Part shown: piece by piece, positions 1 through 8,414 of the stretch
Layout: each line of letters opens with the position of its first letter
Position numbering within the stretch: the stretch's first letter is position 1
Assembly: GCA_036745245.1 (NCBI GenBank)
Contig: DAIOGN010000002.1
Coordinates: 1-64,000, forward strand
Origin: DAIOGN01 sp036745245
GTDB taxonomy: Bacteria; Zixibacteria; MSB-5A5; JAUVRN01
Length of the DNA: 64,000 nucleotides
Direction: 5' to 3'
The notes under the pieces: generated by a model
What the model was told of the DNA's origin: nothing
What the model saw: only the letters and a program-made list of their open reading frames with translations
The model's database searches: none
Translations under genes and position numbers: made by a program

Positions 1-2271
1 TTCTCCCGGCCGCTCCTCTGCAAGAAGTGTCGAACCCAGCCCGAGGAGCGCGATGGCCCGGTTGACGTGCCCTTCCGGCAGCGTGTGCGCGTGGTTGGCA
101 ATGGACTCTCGAAACAGCGAGTCCGCCTCGGCGAGTCGCCCGGCCTCCAGCATCACGGCGGCGAGGCTGCCCAGGTACGCCCCCACGAAATGGTGATCTT
201 CACCCACAATGCTGCGCATATGAGCCAGCCCCGTGCGTCGCAGTTCGATGGCTTCGTCGTACTTCCCCTGTTCGCGCAGCAGGATGGCAAGCGAGCCGGC
301 GGCTGCGATCGTGCCGAAATCCTCCCACCCCAGGAGCCTGATGTGCGTGGCCAGCGCTTCGCGCAGAAGCGGTTCCGCTTCCTCGAGCCGTCCCCGGATC
401 TGCAGCAAGCGACCAAAATGCACCTGCGTGTTGGCCTTGTTGATGTCGTCGGTGGACACCCGCTCCCACATGGCCAGCGCCTCTCGAAACAACACCTCGG
501 CCGAGTCCAGCTGGCCCTGGTGCCTCACCGCCGCGGCCAGATCGCTCAGGAAGGCCGCCACCAACGTGTCATCGCCATTTGCCAGTCTGCGGACGATCCC
601 CACGGCGCGGTGGTCACACACGGCGGCGCTGTCGTATTCGCCCAGGTCGTACAGCAGATTGCCCATTTCGTTGAGGCTCACGGCCACTTCGGGATGATCC
701 CAGCCATGCTGCGCCACCAGGAGATCGAGAGACTGCTGCAGAAGAGGCCGCGCGGCTTCGAGTTCGCCGAGCTGCTTGTAGGATCGACCGATCACGCCCA
801 GAGAGGTGGCCCGCAGTTCAGGCTGGCCGGTCAGCTGGGAGGCGATGCGATCGCGGCCCAGGTCCAGAAGCTCCTTCACCGTCAGGTCCGGCCCCTTGGA
901 CACATTCGGATCGGCCGCTTCGAACAGCGACGTCAGAAAGGCCGTCACCTGCCGCGCCTTGGCCGCTTCGGCGCGCGCCCGGTCACGCTCGTCGCCAAGC
1001 CGAACGCCATACACGACGGTGAGTGCCACGGTCACCACCAGGAACACCGCGGCCAGCGCCACCGCCAGACGATACCGGCTGGCGAACTTGCGTGTGCGAT
1101 ACCCCAGCGTGTCGGGCTGAGCGTGCACCGGCAGACGTTCCAGATGACGCTTTACGTCTTCCCCCAGCTCTCCCGCCGATTGGTAGCGACGTTCGCGCTC
1201 GGGCCTCAGGGCCATGAGGCAGATGGTGTCGAGGTCGCCGCGCAGTTTTCGATGCAGGCCCGACACGTCGGTGCGCCGCGCTGCGCACACGGCCGACAGT
1301 TTCGCGCTCGAGTCGGTCCCCTCGTGGCTTCGCCGCGATACCATGCGGCTGGGCCGTGTGGTCACCTGGCTCGGCGACGCGGCGGCCGAGGGTCCCGAGT
1401 CGGAATCACCCTGCGGCCGCTCGCCGGTAAGCAATTCGAACAACAGAACTCCCAGTGAGTACACATCGGAAGCCGTGGTCACCGGAGCGCCCTGCAACTG
1501 TTCCGGGCTGGCGTAGGCCGGCGTCATGGCGCGCATTCCCGTGCGCGTGAGTTGCGAATGGCCCTCGTGATCGCCTTCCGCATCGAGCCACTTGGCGATG
1601 CCGAAGTCGAGAAGTTTCACCGTGCGATCCGCGGCGATCAGGATGTTCCCCGGCTTGAGATCGCGGTGCACCACAAGGTTCTGGTGGGCGTACTGCACCG
1701 CCTCGCACACCGTGACGAACAGTTCCAGGCGCTCTTCCACTGAGAGCCGCTCCACGTCGCAGAACTCGGTGATGGGCGTCCCATCCACGTACTCCATGGC
1801 GATGTAGGGCTGGCCCGACTCGGTGGTGCCGCCGTCGATGAAACGGGCGATGCAGGGATGCTCGAGCTGCGCCAGAATGCGGCGCTCGTGAAGAAATCTC
1901 CGGAGCACATCTTCGGAATACATGCCGCGGCGGATGACCTTGATGGCTGCCTTCTGCACGAATCCGCCGCCCGTGCGTTCCGCCAGGTACACCGAACCCA
2001 TGCCGCCTGTGCCCAGGCGTCGAATCACGCGGAAGCCCCCGATGTGGTCCCCCGCCAGTTCGCTGTCGAGTAACCCTTCGAGGTGCACGAGGGCCGAGCG
2101 TCCAAGCACGGAAGGCGGACGGGCGTCGGCCGCCAGGAGCGCTTCTACTTCTCGCCGCAGCTCGGCATCCTCTCCGCACGCCGAATCGAGAAAGGCGCCG
2201 CGCTCCGACTCCGGCTGCTCCACGGCTCCCGCGAACACCTCCTGAATTCGCCCCCAGCGATCTCTGTCCAC
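1..2271 (-). CDS. Transmembrane Ser/Thr protein kinase with C-terminal TPR sensor (3' end outside window)
   Basis: The protein is read from a GTG at 2271, 9 bases after the sigma-factor stop; the frame stays open to base 1, so the C-terminus is missing. A kinase domain spans about residues 78-345, with glycine loop GTGGMGSVY, VAIK-type lysine in KAAIKV, catalytic loop HRDLKPGN (Asp about 204), LLDFGIAK, and YASPEQ in the activation segment. One hydrophobic segment (about residues 398-418, LAVALAAVFLVVTVAL) is followed by a KARQVTAFL-type linker and then TPR-like helical repeats to the window edge. The architecture (cytosolic kinase, one membrane helix, TPR domain) is known for kinases encoded next to ECF sigma factors. 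Likely role: a membrane signalling kinase phosphorylating the neighbouring sigma factor or its targets; the substrate is inferred from context only. Confidence 0.9.
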   Translation of the reverse strand, partial: MDRDRWGRIQEVFAGAVEQPESERGAFLDSACGEDAELRREVEALLAADARPPSVLGRSALVHLEGLLDSELAGDHIGGFRVIRRLGTGGMGSVYLAERTGGGFVQKAAIKVIRRGMYSEDVLRRFLHERRILAQLEHPCIARFIDGGTTESGQPYIAMEYVDGTPITEFCDVERLSVEERLELFVTVCEAVQYAHQNLVVHRDLKPGNILIAADRTVKLLDFGIAKWLDAEGDHEGHSQLTRTGMRAMTPAYASPEQLQGAPVTTASDVYSLGVLLFELLTGERPQGDSDSGPSAAASPSQVTTRPSRMVSRRSHEGTDSSAKLSAVCAARRTDVSGLHRKLRGDLDTICLMALRPERERRYQSAGELGEDVKRHLERLPVHAQPDTLGYRTRKFASRYRLAVALAAVFLVVTVALTVVYGVRLGDERDRARAEAAKARQVTAFLTSLFEAADPNVSKGPDLTVKELLDLGRDRIASQLTGQPELRATSLGVIGRSYKQLGELEAARPLLQQSLDLLVAQHGWDHPEVAVSLNEMGNLLYDLGEYDSAAVCDHRAVGIVRRLANGDDTLVAAFLSDLAAAVRHQGQLDSAEVLFREALAMWERVSTDDINKANTQVHFGRLLQIRGRLEEAEPLLREALATHIRLLGWEDFGTIAAAGSLAILLREQGKYDEAIELRRTGLAHMRSIVGEDHHFVGAYLGSLAAVMLEAGRLAEADSLFRESIANHAHTLPEGHVNRAIALLGLGSTLLAEERPGE

Positions 2272-2280
2272 GACCCGGCC

Positions 2281-2841
2281 TTAGTGAGGGATCTGCGTGC
2301 CCAGCCAGGCGCGCGCGGCACGCCAGTCACGGCCCACGGTGGGTTCGGAGACGTCCAGCAAAAGCGCGATCTCCTGGTGAGTGAGACCGCCGAAGAAATG
2401 GAATTCCACCACGGCGGCCTGACGTGCATCGAGGGCTCGCAACCGCATGAGCGCTTCATCCAGCGCCACCAGCTCTTCGGGCCGCACGAGTTCGCCGTGC
2501 AGTTCGTCGCTCAACGTTACGCGTTCGGGGCCGGCCCCGCGTTTCTCCGCGAGTCGCGCACGTGCATAGTCCACGAGGATCCGCCGCATGGCCTGCGCCG
2601 CCACGCCCACGAAGTGTGCGCGGTTCTGCCATGAGGCCCGCTGACCCACCAGCTTCATGTAGGCTTCGTGTACCAGCGCTGTGGTGTTGAGCGTGTGACC
2701 GGAGCGTTCAGCCCGAAGCTGACGGTGAGCCACGTCCTTGAGGTGCTCGTAGACAAGCGGCAGAAGCGCATCCAGCGCGGCTTTGTCGCCCCGCTCCAGG
2801 CGACCGAGGAGAACCGTGATCTGGCCCTGCAGCTCAGCCAC
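2281..2841 (-). CDS. ECF-type RNA polymerase sigma factor (kinase-associated family)
   Basis: A 186-residue sigma-70-like protein of the extracytoplasmic-function type. Region 2 lies in the N-terminal half (LLPLVYEHLKDVAHRQLR ... LVHEAYMKLVG ... FVGVAAQAMRRILVDYAR). Region 4 lies at the C-terminus, with the helix-turn-helix LTHQEIALLLDVSEPTVGRD. Members of this family (TIGR02999-like) commonly sit beside Ser/Thr kinases with TPRs rather than classical anti-sigma factors, exactly as here, with the kinase 9 bases downstream. The start is a GTG with no clear Shine-Dalgarno sequence, so the N-terminus may be off by a few codons. Probable role: transcription initiation at a regulon controlled by the linked kinase. 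Confidence 0.92.
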   Translation of the reverse strand: MAELQGQITVLLGRLERGDKAALDALLPLVYEHLKDVAHRQLRAERSGHTLNTTALVHEAYMKLVGQRASWQNRAHFVGVAAQAMRRILVDYARARLAEKRGAGPERVTLSDELHGELVRPEELVALDEALMRLRALDARQAAVVEFHFFGGLTHQEIALLLDVSEPTVGRDWRAARAWLGTQIPH

Positions 2842-3135
2842 GAAGCTCGCCTGTGAGAGAGTTCAAGCAAATCCGGAACAAACGTTTACAGCGGCAGGGC
2901 CGCACGCGCATGGGAGGGTCTCCGCCACAGGCTCCGGGAATCCCACGAAGCCGTGATTGAATGGCTCAGATTTCCTCGCGTAGGGTAGAGGCGTAATGCG
3001 CCCGAGCGCAACGCCCAAAACCAGAGGACAACCCCATCCCCAGGATTCACCTCGCAGGACTTCTACGAGTTGCAGCACGCCCCACCGCACGCTACCATAA
3101 GGAACTCCAACCTTCTTCCGGGGTATGAGGACGAA

Positions 3136-3564
3136 ATGAAACTCGGTCAGATTCTGTTTGGCGGAACCGTGATTCCTGGGTGGGCGGCCAACGTCGGCCT
3201 GTTTGTGCTGCGCACCGTAACGGGACTCGCACTGGCCTTTGGTCATGGCCTGGGGAAACTGCCACCGAGCGAGCGTTTCATTGCCGGCGTGACTGAGATG
3301 GGCTTTCCCGCGCCCGCACTCTTCGCCTGGGCCGCCGGACTCTCCGAACTGGCCGGCGGGATCCTCCTGGCGCTCGGTCTGGCCACTCGACCGTCGTCGT
3401 TTTTCATCATGGTCACCATGCTGGTGGCGCTGTTGATCAGGCACGCGCCCGACCCGTTTGCCACCAAGGAAAAGGCCCTGCTCTACGCGGCGGTGGCGTT
3501 TCTGCTGCTTCTGGCAGGCGCCGGCAAATACTCTGTGGATGCTCTGGTGACCCGACGGAAGTAA
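3136..3564 (+). CDS. DoxX family membrane protein
   Basis: A 142-residue integral membrane protein starting MKLGQILFGG. The ATG is preceded by a GAGGA ribosome-binding site; a longer upstream reading exists but lacks such a site. It has four hydrophobic segments (VGLFVLRTVTGLALAFGHGL, FAWAAGLSELAGGILLALGL, FFIMVTMLVALLI, LLYAAVAFLLLLAGAG), the usual DoxX layout, including the conserved GHG and AGLSELAGG positions. DoxX proteins are small inner-membrane proteins linked in various bacteria to thiol/oxidative stress or quinone chemistry; the exact reaction here is unknown. It converges with the kinase gene, with 3 bases between the two stop codons. Confidence 0.85.
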   Translation: MKLGQILFGGTVIPGWAANVGLFVLRTVTGLALAFGHGLGKLPPSERFIAGVTEMGFPAPALFAWAAGLSELAGGILLALGLATRPSSFFIMVTMLVALLIRHAPDPFATKEKALLYAAVAFLLLLAGAGKYSVDALVTRRK

Positions 3565-3567
3565 TCG

Positions 3568-5058
3568 TCAGGCGGCGCGGACGCCGGCGTGTTCGGTACG
3601 GCCCGTACTGAGTTTGTGAAGCACCGCACTCACTTCACGTAGATCCGAGAGCCGGGTCGCCGGGTCCTTCACCAGCATTCGATCGATCAGTTCGCTCAAC
3701 TCCGCCGGCACGTCCGGGCGCTTGTCGATCAGCCTTGGCGGTGGCTGCGTGATGTGCTGCGCCAGGACGCTGCCCGGATCGCCGACAAACGGCGTGACTC
3801 CCGCCACCAATTCGAACAGTGTCACGGCCAGCGAATACACGTCGGCGCTGGCTTCCGCAGGCAGGCCCTGAGCCTGTTCGGGGCTCATGTAGGGTGCGGA
3901 TCCGAGAATCGTTCCCGACTGAGTAAGTGCCACGGCTCCAGCCAGCCGGGCCAGGCCGAAGTCGGTAATCTTCGGCGTGCCCCCGAATCCCATGAGTACA
4001 TTGGCGGGCTTGAAGTCGCGATGAACCACTCCCCGCAGATGCGCGTGATTCAACGCGTCGGCGCAGAGGGTTCCGAGTCGCGCCGCCTCCGTCACGGGGA
4101 GCGGTCCGGTGGTGCGAAGATACGCAGCCAGGTCTCCACCTTCCACGTACTCGAGCACGATCCACACGCGCCCGTGCTCGGCTACGAGATCGTACACCTG
4201 CACGATGCCCGGGTGCGACAGCGTGGCCAGCGCCTTCGCTTCCTGATGGAATCGCGACTTGAAGTCCTGACCCAGCGCCGGCCCCTCAGGCAATCCCTTG
4301 ATGGCCACCTTTCTTCCCAACTTGGTGTCCACGCCAACGTACACCATACCCATGCCGCCCTGACCGAGGGGACGGTCCAGCTGATAGCGGCCGCTCGTGC
4401 CCACCGTGTACCCGCTGTCGGAACGAAACGTCGACTGAAACGCACGACGAGTGCGCTGCCAGAGATTCTCCCGAAGCGGCTCGGACTCGACAGACGTGTA
4501 GCCCTTCTGAACCGACTCCGAGATCGCCTGCCGAATTTTTTCTTCCAGCCCCTTTTCGTCGCGAGGATCCGCCGCGAGGGCGAGCGCGCTCCTATATAGG
4601 AGGAGGCTCTTCTGAGGGCTGTCGCCGAGCATCGAGTCTGCCTTTCGCTCGCTGCGCCCGGACCGCTTCGCCGCGTCCCCCATCCCTCTCGGGATGTGCA
4701 GCCACAGAAGCACAAAGCAGAGCAGGCCCGAGCCCGTCCACAACGTGAAGAGCATCGAATCCGCCATGGCCTCGGCCTTCGGGTTGCCGTTTTTCAGAAC
4801 GGCGAGCGGTCCCTTCGGTTTGGAGTGCACCAGACCGGCAACACCTCGAGCCACGGGTGGCACGATGAAGAGCATGAGAAGGAGAGTTACGAAGGCTGTC
4901 GCGTGAACGAGAGTGGCCGACTTCAGGATGTGCCAGCCAAGCGATGGCTTGCGCCACAGAGCCGGAAGGTACGACGCCGACCGGCGGCTGTGTTCGAGAA
5001 ACCACTTCGCCGCGCTGCGAAGGTGATTTTTCCAGGGGAACTCCCGCAAACTGGCCAC
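3568..5058 (-). CDS. Membrane-anchored Ser/Thr protein kinase (PknB type)
   Basis: A 496-residue protein with two hydrophobic segments near the N-terminus (about residues 48-70 and 102-122) and the kinase domain at the C-terminus (about 224-480). Visible motifs: glycine loop GQGGMGMVY, Lys254 in VAIKG, HRDFKPAN with catalytic Asp348, TDFGLAR (Asp366), YMSPEQ and DVYSLAVTLFELVAG. The order is the reverse of a typical PknB, where the kinase precedes the membrane helix; between the helices and the kinase is a charged helical stretch of about 90 residues. The start is a GTG without a strong ribosome-binding site. The substrate is unknown. It is probably unrelated in regulation to the sigma/kinase pair upstream, since DoxX lies between them on the other strand. 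Confidence 0.9.
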   Translation of the reverse strand: MASLREFPWKNHLRSAAKWFLEHSRRSASYLPALWRKPSLGWHILKSATLVHATAFVTLLLMLFIVPPVARGVAGLVHSKPKGPLAVLKNGNPKAEAMADSMLFTLWTGSGLLCFVLLWLHIPRGMGDAAKRSGRSERKADSMLGDSPQKSLLLYRSALALAADPRDEKGLEEKIRQAISESVQKGYTSVESEPLRENLWQRTRRAFQSTFRSDSGYTVGTSGRYQLDRPLGQGGMGMVYVGVDTKLGRKVAIKGLPEGPALGQDFKSRFHQEAKALATLSHPGIVQVYDLVAEHGRVWIVLEYVEGGDLAAYLRTTGPLPVTEAARLGTLCADALNHAHLRGVVHRDFKPANVLMGFGGTPKITDFGLARLAGAVALTQSGTILGSAPYMSPEQAQGLPAEASADVYSLAVTLFELVAGVTPFVGDPGSVLAQHITQPPPRLIDKRPDVPAELSELIDRMLVKDPATRLSDLREVSAVLHKLSTGRTEHAGVRAA

Positions 5059-5126
5059 GGTTGGAGTATCGGCAGCCGGCGCGGCGGCGTTTACAAAATG
5101 CGAACTGCCCCTGGCGGGACCCCCCT

Positions 5127-5909
5127 CTACAACAGCACCTGCACCAGCAACATCCCGCAGAAACCGAGGGTGAACGCCCAGGCCAGCTTAGGCGGCGAGG
5201 TGTCCTGGAGAGCGTGGGGCACAAGCTCCAGGAATACCAGGTAGATCATGGCGCCGGCCGCAAAACCCATGAGCACCGGCATGAGCGGCCTGGCCAGCCA
5301 GGACAGAATGCTGGCCGGCACCGCGGCCACGGGCTGAGGCACGCTGGTAAGGAAGGCGGCCCAGAAGCAGCGCCCCATGGAAGCTCCGCCCGCGCGCATG
5401 GGAATGGCCACGGCCAGACCCTCGGGGATGTTGTGAATGGCGATGGCCAGCGCGATGTAGTTACCCAGGTGCGTGTCATAAGCTGCTTCCGAAGCGTAGC
5501 CCACGCCCACGGCCACTCCTTCCGGGATGCTGTGCACCGCCATGGCCACAAAGATCAGAATCTGCGAGCGCGAGCCCAGCCTGGTCCAGGGGCCGCGTTC
5601 CAACCGCTCGGGAGACAGGTAAAGATCCGTGTACCATAAGAACGCCGCACCCAGCAGGATGCCGAGGATCACGGGCGCAACGCTGGCGAGCGTCACATGG
5701 CTCGCCGTGAGCGTGAGTCCGGGCAGGATGAGATTGTACACCGACGCAGCGAACATCAGTCCACCGGCCACGCCATAGGCCACGCCCGTGCGGCGCTGGA
5801 GACCGAGCCGCGCGAATCCAAGTGGCAACGCGCCCAGACCGCAGGCGACGCTCGCGAGCAATCCAGCCACCAGGCTCTTGATCACGAATGGGGGCAGCAA
5901 GTGTGACAT
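5127..5909 (-). CDS. ZIP family divalent metal transporter
   Basis: A 260-residue polytopic membrane protein with about eight hydrophobic segments. It carries the two ZIP signature helices: HSIPEGVAVGVG (about residues 140-151) and HNIPEGLAVAIP (about 175-186), whose His/Glu residues form the metal path. The family imports Zn2+ and related divalent ions across the inner membrane, or regulates their cytosolic level. The annotated ATG directly abuts its GGAGG; the TTG three codons later lies 9 bases from the same site and may be the true start. The gene stands alone between a kinase and a divergently read secreted protein. The metal specificity cannot be told from the sequence. Confidence 0.9.
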   Translation of the reverse strand: MSHLLPPFVIKSLVAGLLASVACGLGALPLGFARLGLQRRTGVAYGVAGGLMFAASVYNLILPGLTLTASHVTLASVAPVILGILLGAAFLWYTDLYLSPERLERGPWTRLGSRSQILIFVAMAVHSIPEGVAVGVGYASEAAYDTHLGNYIALAIAIHNIPEGLAVAIPMRAGGASMGRCFWAAFLTSVPQPVAAVPASILSWLARPLMPVLMGFAAGAMIYLVFLELVPHALQDTSPPKLAWAFTLGFCGMLLVQVLL

Positions 5910-6137
5910 CCTCCGTGAAGCGCACAGGGAATGTAGGAGCGCTCGAACCTGCGCGCACGATCAAACCGATGCGCGTGCCACTTGAGGTGAGGATCGGGCA
6001 ACAGAGTTAGGGTGTACTAACAACCCGACCGGTTGCACTCAGGTTGTGATGTAGGTGCGGGTGATGTGATGGAAGTGCTGCGTGGCGGGTGGCAATATGC
6101 GCGTGGTGTTGAGGGACTACTCACAGAAAGGAATCTC

Positions 6138-7565
6138 ATGAACACTTCGCGCATCACAGGCACCGTTTTGTCCTGCACCGTATCACTCGTGCTGGTGTGC
6201 AGCGCGTCGCGGGTGCAGGCCGACGAACCCGTCACGCCTCGTACCGGCTGGGACGGCCACTTCGATTATGTGATCACCGGCGCCACTCTTGCCATCGACA
6301 CCGACGCCGATGGCAACGTCGATAGCCTCCTCCAGCCTGCTCCGCTGCCCATGTCCACGGGTCACTGGCCTGCGGGTGCCACCCCTGAAAGGGCCTATCT
6401 CTACTGGGGAGGCACTCGAACGCAGCCCCCCGCGGGGGCCACGCCAACGCCCGACAGCACGCTGTCGCTGGTGGCTCCCGGCGGCGATTCGGCAGAGGTT
6501 CGAGCCGACGCGTGTTACTACTCCGATGGCGGAGCCGCCGCCTACGACGTGTGGGTGTGCCGCGCCGATGTAACGCACCTGTTCCTCGCCACGGCCAATC
6601 CGTGGGGTGGTGCGTGGCTCCTGTCCGGCTATGAAGGCCTTGTCAACGACAACGCCTCCGATCACGCGGCCGCGGCGCTCGTGCTGGTGGCGGAGCATGT
6701 GAGCTTTCCGATGCGCCGCATCACGTTGTTCGACGGTAACAGAACGGTTCAGTCATCTGCCGACACGCTGGTCTGGGTGGCGCCCGGGCCGGTGGTGGCC
6801 GGCAGCCTCACGTTCTTCACGCTCGAAGGCGATCCGGGGGCGAGTTCCAGCGAAAAGGTCGTGGTTACTGCGCCCGGCGGATCGCCGCTTTCGTTGAGCG
6901 ATTCGCTCAATCCCGTGAACAACCCCATGAACCAAACCATCAACACCACGCTGCCTCCGCAAACCGGCACCATTGGCGTCGACATCGATCGATACTCCAT
7001 CGACAGCGCGCTCACAGGCGCCGACACGAGCGTGCAGGTGATCTTCTCCGGGGGATCCGACAAGTGGTGGCTCGCGGCGTTCGTGCTCGCGGGGGAGTTG
7101 GTCCAGCTCGCCGATTCCGACGCCGACGGAGTGGCCGATTCGCTCGACAACTGCCCTCTCACCGCCAATGCGTCGCAACTCGATTCCGATGGCGACAGCT
7201 TTGGTGCCGCCTGCGACTGCAACGACTCGAATCCGGCCGTGCATCCGGCGGCCGCCGAACTCTGCAACGGCCTCGATAACAACTGCGACGGTACCACCGA
7301 CCCGGGCTGTTGCTCCATTGCCGTACCGGGAGACGCCGACCTCACGGGCCAGGTCACCTCATCCGACATCATCAAGCTGGTAAACTTTCTCTATCGAACC
7401 GGTGCGCCTCCTTCGCCGTGCCTCACCAACGGCGACGTCAACTGCGACGGCAAGGTCAACCCGGAGGATGTGGTCTATGAAGTGACGTATGTGTTCAAGG
7501 GCGGGCCGGCTCCCTGCGACGTGTGTCGCGACAGCCCTATCGTGTGCGTGCCGAGCGTTCTATGA
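6138..7565 (+). CDS. Secreted protein with thrombospondin type-3 repeat, metal-binding motif and C-terminal dockerin
   Basis: A 475-residue exported protein. The ATG at 6138 follows AAAGGA by 7 bases and begins a clear signal peptide (MNTSRITGTVLSCTVSLVLV ... VQA). Residues about 30-330 form a beta-rich domain with WGG and WLLSGYEG motifs resembling DUF3344-type surface domains. This is followed by calcium-binding repeats (DSDADGVADSLDNC, DSDGDSFGAACDC), a MopE-like ELCNGLDNNCDG motif, and a dockerin pair (GDADLTGQVTSSDIIKLVN, GDVNCDGKVNPEDVVYEVT) with flanking cysteines. The calcium-binding modules suggest a folded extracellular protein; the dockerin would dock to a cohesin on the cell surface. 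The specific function of the N-terminal domain is not known. Confidence 0.85.
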   Translation: MNTSRITGTVLSCTVSLVLVCSASRVQADEPVTPRTGWDGHFDYVITGATLAIDTDADGNVDSLLQPAPLPMSTGHWPAGATPERAYLYWGGTRTQPPAGATPTPDSTLSLVAPGGDSAEVRADACYYSDGGAAAYDVWVCRADVTHLFLATANPWGGAWLLSGYEGLVNDNASDHAAAALVLVAEHVSFPMRRITLFDGNRTVQSSADTLVWVAPGPVVAGSLTFFTLEGDPGASSSEKVVVTAPGGSPLSLSDSLNPVNNPMNQTINTTLPPQTGTIGVDIDRYSIDSALTGADTSVQVIFSGGSDKWWLAAFVLAGELVQLADSDADGVADSLDNCPLTANASQLDSDGDSFGAACDCNDSNPAVHPAAAELCNGLDNNCDGTTDPGCCSIAVPGDADLTGQVTSSDIIKLVNFLYRTGAPPSPCLTNGDVNCDGKVNPEDVVYEVTYVFKGGPAPCDVCRDSPIVCVPSVL

Positions 7566-7593
7566 CCCAGGCTGCTCCGCGCCCGGGCGCACG

Positions 7594-7710
7594 CTACTGC
7601 GGCAGCGCCCAGGGCGCGGGCTCGGGAAGCGAAAGAAAAATCACCGCGAGAACCACCACCACGGCCAGCGTGATCACCAGGGTCCGGTCGATGCCGAAGA
7701 TTGTCTTCAT
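7594..7710 (-). CDS. Small single-pass membrane protein (38 aa)
   Basis: This short frame starts MKTIFGIDRTLVITLAVVVV and ends WALPQ. It contains one strongly hydrophobic helix of about 20 residues and little else. It starts 20 bases downstream of the Hsp20 gene stop on the same strand, so the two probably share a transcript. The Shine-Dalgarno sequence is weak. The clean hydrophobic helix with a charged N-terminus and the tight spacing support a real gene, but a chance frame cannot be excluded at this length. Function unknown; a partner of the membrane-anchored Hsp20 is possible. Confidence 0.45.
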   Translation of the reverse strand: MKTIFGIDRTLVITLAVVVVLAVIFLSLPEPAPWALPQ

Positions 7711-7730
7711 GGGGCCGGAATATGCGGCCC

Positions 7731-8291
7731 TCAGGCCTCGCTGTAAAGCCTGGGGATTTCGATGCGTAGTCTGCCGTTTTCGTAGTGCGATGTCATTCCG
7801 TCGGGCTGCACCGGCTCGGGCAGGCTGAAGCTGGTGGAATAGCTGGATGAACTGCGGCTGGTCGATACTACGCGCCCTGTCGCGTCCCGCTCCTCCTGGA
7901 TCGTCTCCTGCTCACCTGTCACGCGCAGGCTCTGGCGCTCCGCTTCAATCTGTAGGGAAGCTTCGTTCAGGTTGGGTACCGACAGTTCGATCACCAGCCG
8001 GTCCGACTCGGTTTCGATTTGAATGTCCCCGGCCGCACCCGGCAATGGCAGGATCGGATCGAGAGGGTGTATCGTTCCGGTGGGGGGCGGCAGAGCCACC
8101 CCGGGGTCCCGCTTCCCAGGCTGTGTCTGGGCCAGGGCCTCGGGATCGAGGGTGGTAAGCCCGCTGCCTTTGGAACGGCTGCGGGCGAAGTCTTTTCTGG
8201 CTCCCCACGCCCAGCCAAGAGTTCCGATCACGGCCAGGGCGAGTGCCAGGTTCAGGGCCAGCTTCCAGTGAGTTCGCAGACTAATTGCCAT
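7731..8291 (-). CDS. Membrane-anchored Hsp20/alpha-crystallin domain protein
   Basis: A 186-residue protein with a strong ribosome-binding site (GGAGGAGG, 6 bases before the ATG). Residues about 8-30 (LALNLALALAVIGTLGWAWG) form a signal anchor, followed by a proline-rich linker to about residue 85 and an alpha-crystallin-like beta domain at about 90-183: RLVIELSVPNLNEASLQIEA, then LRVTGEQ and FSLPEPVQPDGM, ending ENGRLRIEIPR. Small heat-shock proteins hold unfolding proteins; they are normally cytosolic and lack a membrane segment. Here the chaperone domain would sit on the membrane, probably facing the periplasm. The usual C-terminal IxI motif is represented by IEIPR. It is divergent from the GH1 gene. 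Confidence 0.82.
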   Translation of the reverse strand: MAISLRTHWKLALNLALALAVIGTLGWAWGARKDFARSRSKGSGLTTLDPEALAQTQPGKRDPGVALPPPTGTIHPLDPILPLPGAAGDIQIETESDRLVIELSVPNLNEASLQIEAERQSLRVTGEQETIQEERDATGRVVSTSRSSSSYSTSFSLPEPVQPDGMTSHYENGRLRIEIPRLYSEA

Positions 8292-8414
8292 GTAAGCCTC
8301 CTCCGGCGGGTGTACGCTCGGGATCCGCGACTGGTTTCAACCCTCCCGCGATCCGGGGGGGCCCAGCGTAAGCCGGTTGACGGGAACAGCTTCGAGGTCG
8401 TACACTCCTCCGCC

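Noticed and set aside
67..1458. 463-codon open frame on the plus strand
   Set aside because: It lies opposite the kinase/TPR gene, whose reverse frame shows complete kinase motifs; long antisense frames are common at this GC content.
7579..7590. GCGCCCGGGCGC palindrome after the first dockerin gene
   Set aside because: No loop and no T-tract; expected by chance in GC-rich DNA.
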